64,000 nucleotides of DNA from Citrus sinensis (Eukaryota > Streptophyta > Magnoliopsida > Sapindales > Rutaceae): positions 434,001 through 498,000 of the forward strand of contig NC_068556.1 of NCBI RefSeq assembly GCF_022201045.2, read 5' to 3'. A program made the translations under genes and the position numbers. The notes beneath the pieces are model-generated. The model did not search any database, was not told the origin of the DNA, and was given only the letters and a program-made list of their open reading frames with translations. This document shows positions 59,571 to 64,000 of the stretch, piece by piece (the first letter of the stretch is position 1; each line of letters starts with the position of its first letter).

Positions 59571-60930
59571 GATTTAGAAAAACGAAAAAGTTTCTGCTAC
59601 CAAAGGAGAGCAATTTGGAAAAGCCTCAAGATGTCATTCGACGAAACCCTTTGAAAAAGTAAAACTTAAGGCTGAGGCTGCGAGGGTGGAGGCTCTCTCT
59701 CTTCCTTGAATCGTTGAGAGAAGATACAGGGGTGGGGAAGATATTATAGAGGAAGTGGGGGTGACCGGATGACCGGGAGAGGGTGAGTTTAGTCAAAGCG
59801 TGGGGTTTTGATCCAACGGTTCAGAGTGGTTTGACGATTTCTATGGTGATTAAACAAATCAGAGGTTGGTCTTGTTTGAATTTTAAAAAAGTAACAAATA
59901 TTAGTATGTGGGTGGTGGGGACCCTGTGGAAAAAGTATTATCGGGGTCTTAGGAGTGCTTTTTGGTTTTGAATTTTCAATGTGTTTGACAAAACGAAGAG
60001 CGACTTTGCCAAGTTCAAACTCCGTATATAATCACTGTAATTTGCATGTTTTATAGCGCATTTTTAATTAAATATATACGTTGGAAATCCTTTCTTTATA
60101 TTTTCCTCTCTCTTTATCTCTCATTATTTAATAAATGATTGAGATTAAATTTTTTATTTATTTCTTATTTTCTTTACAGTTGAACTAGTTTTTTTTACTA
60201 AATTATAAAGACAAAAGGGAGATAAAGAGACAGAAATAAAAAAGAAAATTATAATTCATAAATTATTAAATATATATCTAAAATGTCGTATGTTTTGACA
60301 TAGAATTTTTTAAAACCTTTAATTAATTATGTATTGCAAGGTGTCAAATAATTTTTTATCTACCATGAATATGCTGCTTTCACAATTTTATCAAATGAGT
60401 ATCATACTATTTTCAAATGAATAAACATCAAATATCATACTAGTTAAGATAAAAATCTATATCTCGCTTATTGCATACAAATATGGTTGAAAAGTTGAGA
60501 TTTTTCCTAAGGAGAGAGGGTTGTATTGTAATTCTCCACTAAATTGTAAGTTTACTCTTTTATTTTAAAGTTGCTCGATTTTGAACAAATGTGCAAGTTT
60601 GAGAAAATAATAAAATAATCGAGTAACGACAAGCCTCGATAAATTTTCCCGAGAAAAATGTCACAAAAAACGCATCAAGGGCACTACGGGAGTTCAACAA
60701 AGCTGACTTAAAAGTGGGGATCACGTGGAATCACCATTTTCTTTAATCCGAAACTGTTGACCAAATTTCGCTCGTACAGGGAACGGATATCGCCAGTGAC
60801 TCATCATGCACCGTCCGATTTCATCCAAGTAATCTAACGTTTGTTATGTAGCTTAGGGAGTTGACTATGACTTTTATTAATTTAAGGAAACTCCCGAATT
60901 GGTAAGACGATTAAGCTGTTGACACGTGGC
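59571..60930 (-). promoter_or_regulatory. WRKY gene upstream region with W-box cores
   Basis: TTGAC cores occur at 59792-59796 (minus), 59831-59835, 60757-60761 (TTGACC), 60861-60865 (TTGACT) and 60919-60923, the last overlapping CACGTGG, a G-box-like site. W-boxes in a WRKY promoter suggest auto- or cross-regulation, as is known for pathogen-responsive WRKY genes. A TATA-like CTATAATAT (minus) lies about 170 bp upstream of the ATG. No other gene is visible in this interval. Confidence 0.45.
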
Positions 60931-61328
60931 GAATGCATGCAAAATTGACGGGGCCCACTGCTGTCAAAGTTCTTTTTTCTTTTTTCTTTTTTCATTAATG
61001 TAATAAGATTATTAGGCTACGCTTAGGTGTAATTTTGACTTTATCATTGGAAATTAGTCATGTTTTCCTAAATCTAGAACTTGACCTAAAAATTACTTCC
61101 AATATTGATTATTGAATGTTTAAATTAGAAGGTAAAATATTATCTAAAGATTATATCATTAAACAAATGATAATTTTAGAGAGTAATTGGAAATATATTA
61201 TAAAATTCGGATATACTTTTAACATAGCGGGGATCTCAATTGACTTGACATTTTATATGTCATTCATTTACAATAAAAATCAATTAATATCAAATTATTT
61301 ATAACACATCAATTGTATTATAAATCAT

Positions 61329-61530
61329 GAGTAATGATACAGCCACAAATTCTTGTACAAACTTATTTTGTACAAACTGACGTGGCATTAATTCATTGGT
61401 TGAATGAAAATATAAATTAATAAAAACAAATCACGTGGGCCAAGTGATATTTAATTTAACCAATCTTATCATGCCACATCAGTTTGTGCAAAATAAGTTT
61501 GTATAAGAGTTTGTGGATGTATTATTACTC
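61329..61530. mobile_element. Mutator-like MITE (202 bp)
   Basis: The ends are inverted, GAGTAATGATACAGCCACAAA against GAGTAATAATACATCCACAAA, and the inverted similarity extends about 58 bp to TGACGTGGCA / TGATGTGGCA. Perfect 10-bp target duplications TATAAATCAT lie at 61319-61328 and 61531-61540. It is non-coding. Confidence 0.92.
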
Positions 61531-61540
61531 TATAAATCAT

Positions 61541-64000
61541 ATGTACCAACTTGCATAATTTAGGAAAATATTATTTTTAATAATAAATTTAATGAAACTT
61601 TTATCAAACACATGTATATTTAATCTCTTTATAAATAAATCTTACTTGTTAGTTGACATATGTCAGTTACATGCATTCGTTATTAGTCTAATATTTATAT
61701 GACGATCTTACTTTATTACATTCTAAGTAATGCTATTATTAGATTGCTTGAGATCAATAATTCGAAATTTATGTCAAAATTTTAAGTTAAAAATTTATAT
61801 ATATATATATATTTCCAATCAAGAATCCTCAATTATATTCAAACTAGGGATGAGTTAAAAAATAAAAAGAAATCTCTAATTTAATTTATCTCTAGTTTAA
61901 TATAGTTAGAGATCATTGCTGAAAACTCACTCTATTTACACACACACACACACACACACACATACAAATTGATGCAATACTATTATAAGATTATCACATA
62001 TAACATATTGTTTGTTATCATTAAGAATAATACAATGTTTATAAAGTAATACTTAATTTTCAAGTCGTATTTGTGTGGGTAGTCTTGTTGATGATATGAT
62101 AGTGCAGTCAGTACTTGTGCTGAACATTTTTAGATTATTTATGAGGTGCAACATTTATTTTTACTGAAGCATGATTTCAAGATTAGCTTAGATAAAATTA
62201 AATTTGTTTTCTTGGGGGGATTTATCATGAAACAATGAGAAAATATATTTGAATAGATTGGAAACTTGGGTTTGACCCTGCGAGGTGTGGTGCCGGGGTG
62301 CCGGGCAGCCCTGGGCTTAATTAATCATCTGATTACTCATTTTAATAAACAAAATTCTAGAAGCTGAAGGCAATAGGCCTGAAATGAGTCATTCGCGATA
62401 AAGACATTAGAAATGTTCATTGTATATGAAAATATGTTTCATTGTTATAATTTATTAAGCAACTTGAACCTTCATAGTTTACAATATATGATTCAGATAT
62501 GCGCCCATGCGACTTTAAATTTTGATTATGGCTTGTTTGACTTATCTCCCAAAATGTCATAGAAAAAGTTGCAATTTGAATAGAAAATTGTTGATTGATT
62601 TGATGTGACAATCCATGATATTCGTATGTGGATTTGATTCTTTCTTACCGATTTTTTTTTCTTTTTTAACAATAAATATGGTTCTTTATTTTTATTTTTT
62701 TTTTATAATGGAAAATAAGAAACAAAAGTCTAAGATAACAAAAAAAAAAAAAAAACCCCTCTTATTATAAGAAAATTTGGGAGTCATTTGATTTGTTAGT
62801 TAAAGCATTTAAAATTCTATTGTTGACTTTTAATTGGTCGTATCTTTAGTTGATGTACATATTATGCTTCCCATGTTGTTGATAAGGGAATAAATATATA
62901 TTACTGGTTCGATCCTCTGCGATATTCCCCTTCAAAATTTGATCACAACAAAATAAGAATAGGATCCTTTTGATTTTCTTTGAAAAAAAAAATACCTTTT
63001 AAAAAAAAAGTCAAAATAATAAAGAAAAAGATAAAAGCTCTCAAAGCATTTCTTAGTAAATTAATTGCTAATGGTTTCGTACGTCAAACAATATAAGATG
63101 CTCAAACAAGTGCCAGGTCATGGACATCGATGCAGGTTTGGTCGTGTTCTGTTCGAAGTCAAAACCCACAGCACGATTAATTGAATAGAATAATCTTTAA
63201 GCCAAACTTACGAGAGGAGGCAAAGGCATTTAAAAAAAAAAAAAACTAAAATCCAAATGGGTCGGTTTAAATTTATGTAATCAAGCTGAACCGAATCAAT
63301 CAATTTATGTAATCCAAGCTGGTTTAAAAGTTAATTAGGTCGGATTATCAGAATTTTATTTATTTATTAATATTTTGAATATTGAAACTAAATCATGACT
63401 TGATTCGTGAATTAAATTGAATCGGTTCATGCAATTTGCACATTCTAACTTTTTTATTATAATTTTATTTATTAACTAAGAGCAGGAAAACGTAATTTGT
63501 GCATTTGTTTAATTAAAGCTTGAATTATAAGATTAATATTTTGTTTAAGATGCATAAATCTGAAAAAGGTTGGCGAGCGGAGCGGTGGGGAGGCTTCTTA
63601 ACAATTTCATAGGCTCTCTCAATGTTAAATAAAATCAATAGGGATGCTTCCACTAATTTTAGAAAGTAGGTACATCCTCTCTCTACTCTACATAGACCCA
63701 ACTTGCGTATTGTTTAACCTCGTATTAATTAAAAATACCAAGATTACATAACTTTAATGTATGTTAGTGTGTAGCCACTAAGCTCCAACCCAGAGGATCC
63801 CATTTTGAGGATTTGGTCATTTGATGGGGGTTACAAATTGGCCATTAAAACAAAGCACCGGATTCATCAAATATTGTGATGTCTCTTAACCGATCTTATT
63901 TTGTTTGCCTTATTAATACTTTAAGACAGTGCTCGACTTATTATAATTGATTAATTTGCCACCATATCTTTTGCCATTCATATGAATTGATCGTAAAGAG
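61541..64000. other. AT-rich 3' part of the window
   Basis: No gene is supported. It includes an (AC)12 microsatellite at 61938-61962, a TATA-rich run at 61796-61812, and several A- or T-runs (62652-62661, 62740-62755, 63229-63245). The window ends without a recognisable feature. Confidence 0.45.
61938..61962. repeat. (AC)12 microsatellite
   Basis: Twelve uninterrupted AC dinucleotides, ending in ACATAC. It lies in gene-free DNA upstream of the WRKY gene. Confidence 0.92.

Noticed and set aside
62895..62930. GGTTCGATCC resembling a tRNA T-arm
   Set aside because: Flanking sequence does not fold into a tRNA and lacks an acceptor stem.

Overview
This is a plant nuclear window, almost certainly from a eudicot. 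The genes have canonical GT-AG introns, AT-rich intergenic DNA, plant-only families (WRKY group IId, EXO70G-type exocyst subunit, OXS3-like, DUF761, PPR) and many non-autonomous DNA transposons with clean target-site duplications. Protein similarity suggests a rosid, possibly near Citrus, but the sequence alone does not prove that. I see no tRNA, rRNA, CRISPR array or intact retrotransposon.

Layout. 0-5 kb: a DUF761 gene and a two-exon mitochondrial ribosomal bL28 gene, both on minus. 5.9-11.1 kb: a heavily damaged PPR-plus-CBS gene on minus, with a 990-bp hAT-type element inserted about ten codons after its original ATG. 11-16 kb: transposon-derived DNA. 16.1-17.3 kb: an F-box/kelch gene (+). 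18.3-18.9 kb: a PR-1/CAP-like gene that has lost its C-terminus (-). 19.9-24.7 kb: a dense cluster of hAT and PIF/Harbinger-type MITEs. 25.3 kb: a 66-residue zinc-ribbon-like gene (+). 27.7-38.3 kb: two complete tandem genes for the beta subunit of the COPI coatomer (+); the first has diverged more. 39.0-39.7 kb: a PTRHD1-like peptidyl-tRNA hydrolase II family gene (-). 42.8-43.8 kb: an OXS3-family gene (-) full of low-complexity runs. 51.6-53.7 kb: a single-exon EXO70G-type gene (-). 57.9-59.6 kb: a group IId WRKY gene (-). The remainder is AT-rich intergenic DNA with MITEs and microsatellites.

The genes do not form a pathway. Their order is informative, however. From memory, bL28m, CAP, two beta-COP copies, an OXS3-like gene, EXO70G1 and WRKY11 match Arabidopsis At4g31460-At4g31550, and the PPR-CBS and PTRHD1-like genes match the neighbours At5g10690 and At5g10700. 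The window therefore looks like a less fractionated version of an ancestral block.

I found no convincing new biological system. The best leads are the hAT insertion into the PPR-CBS first exon, the set of hAT MITEs whose ends are built from iterated short words, one hAT family present as a CpG-rich copy and a CpG-depleted copy, the uneven divergence of the beta-COP pair, and two T14-G(n) homopolymer junctions.
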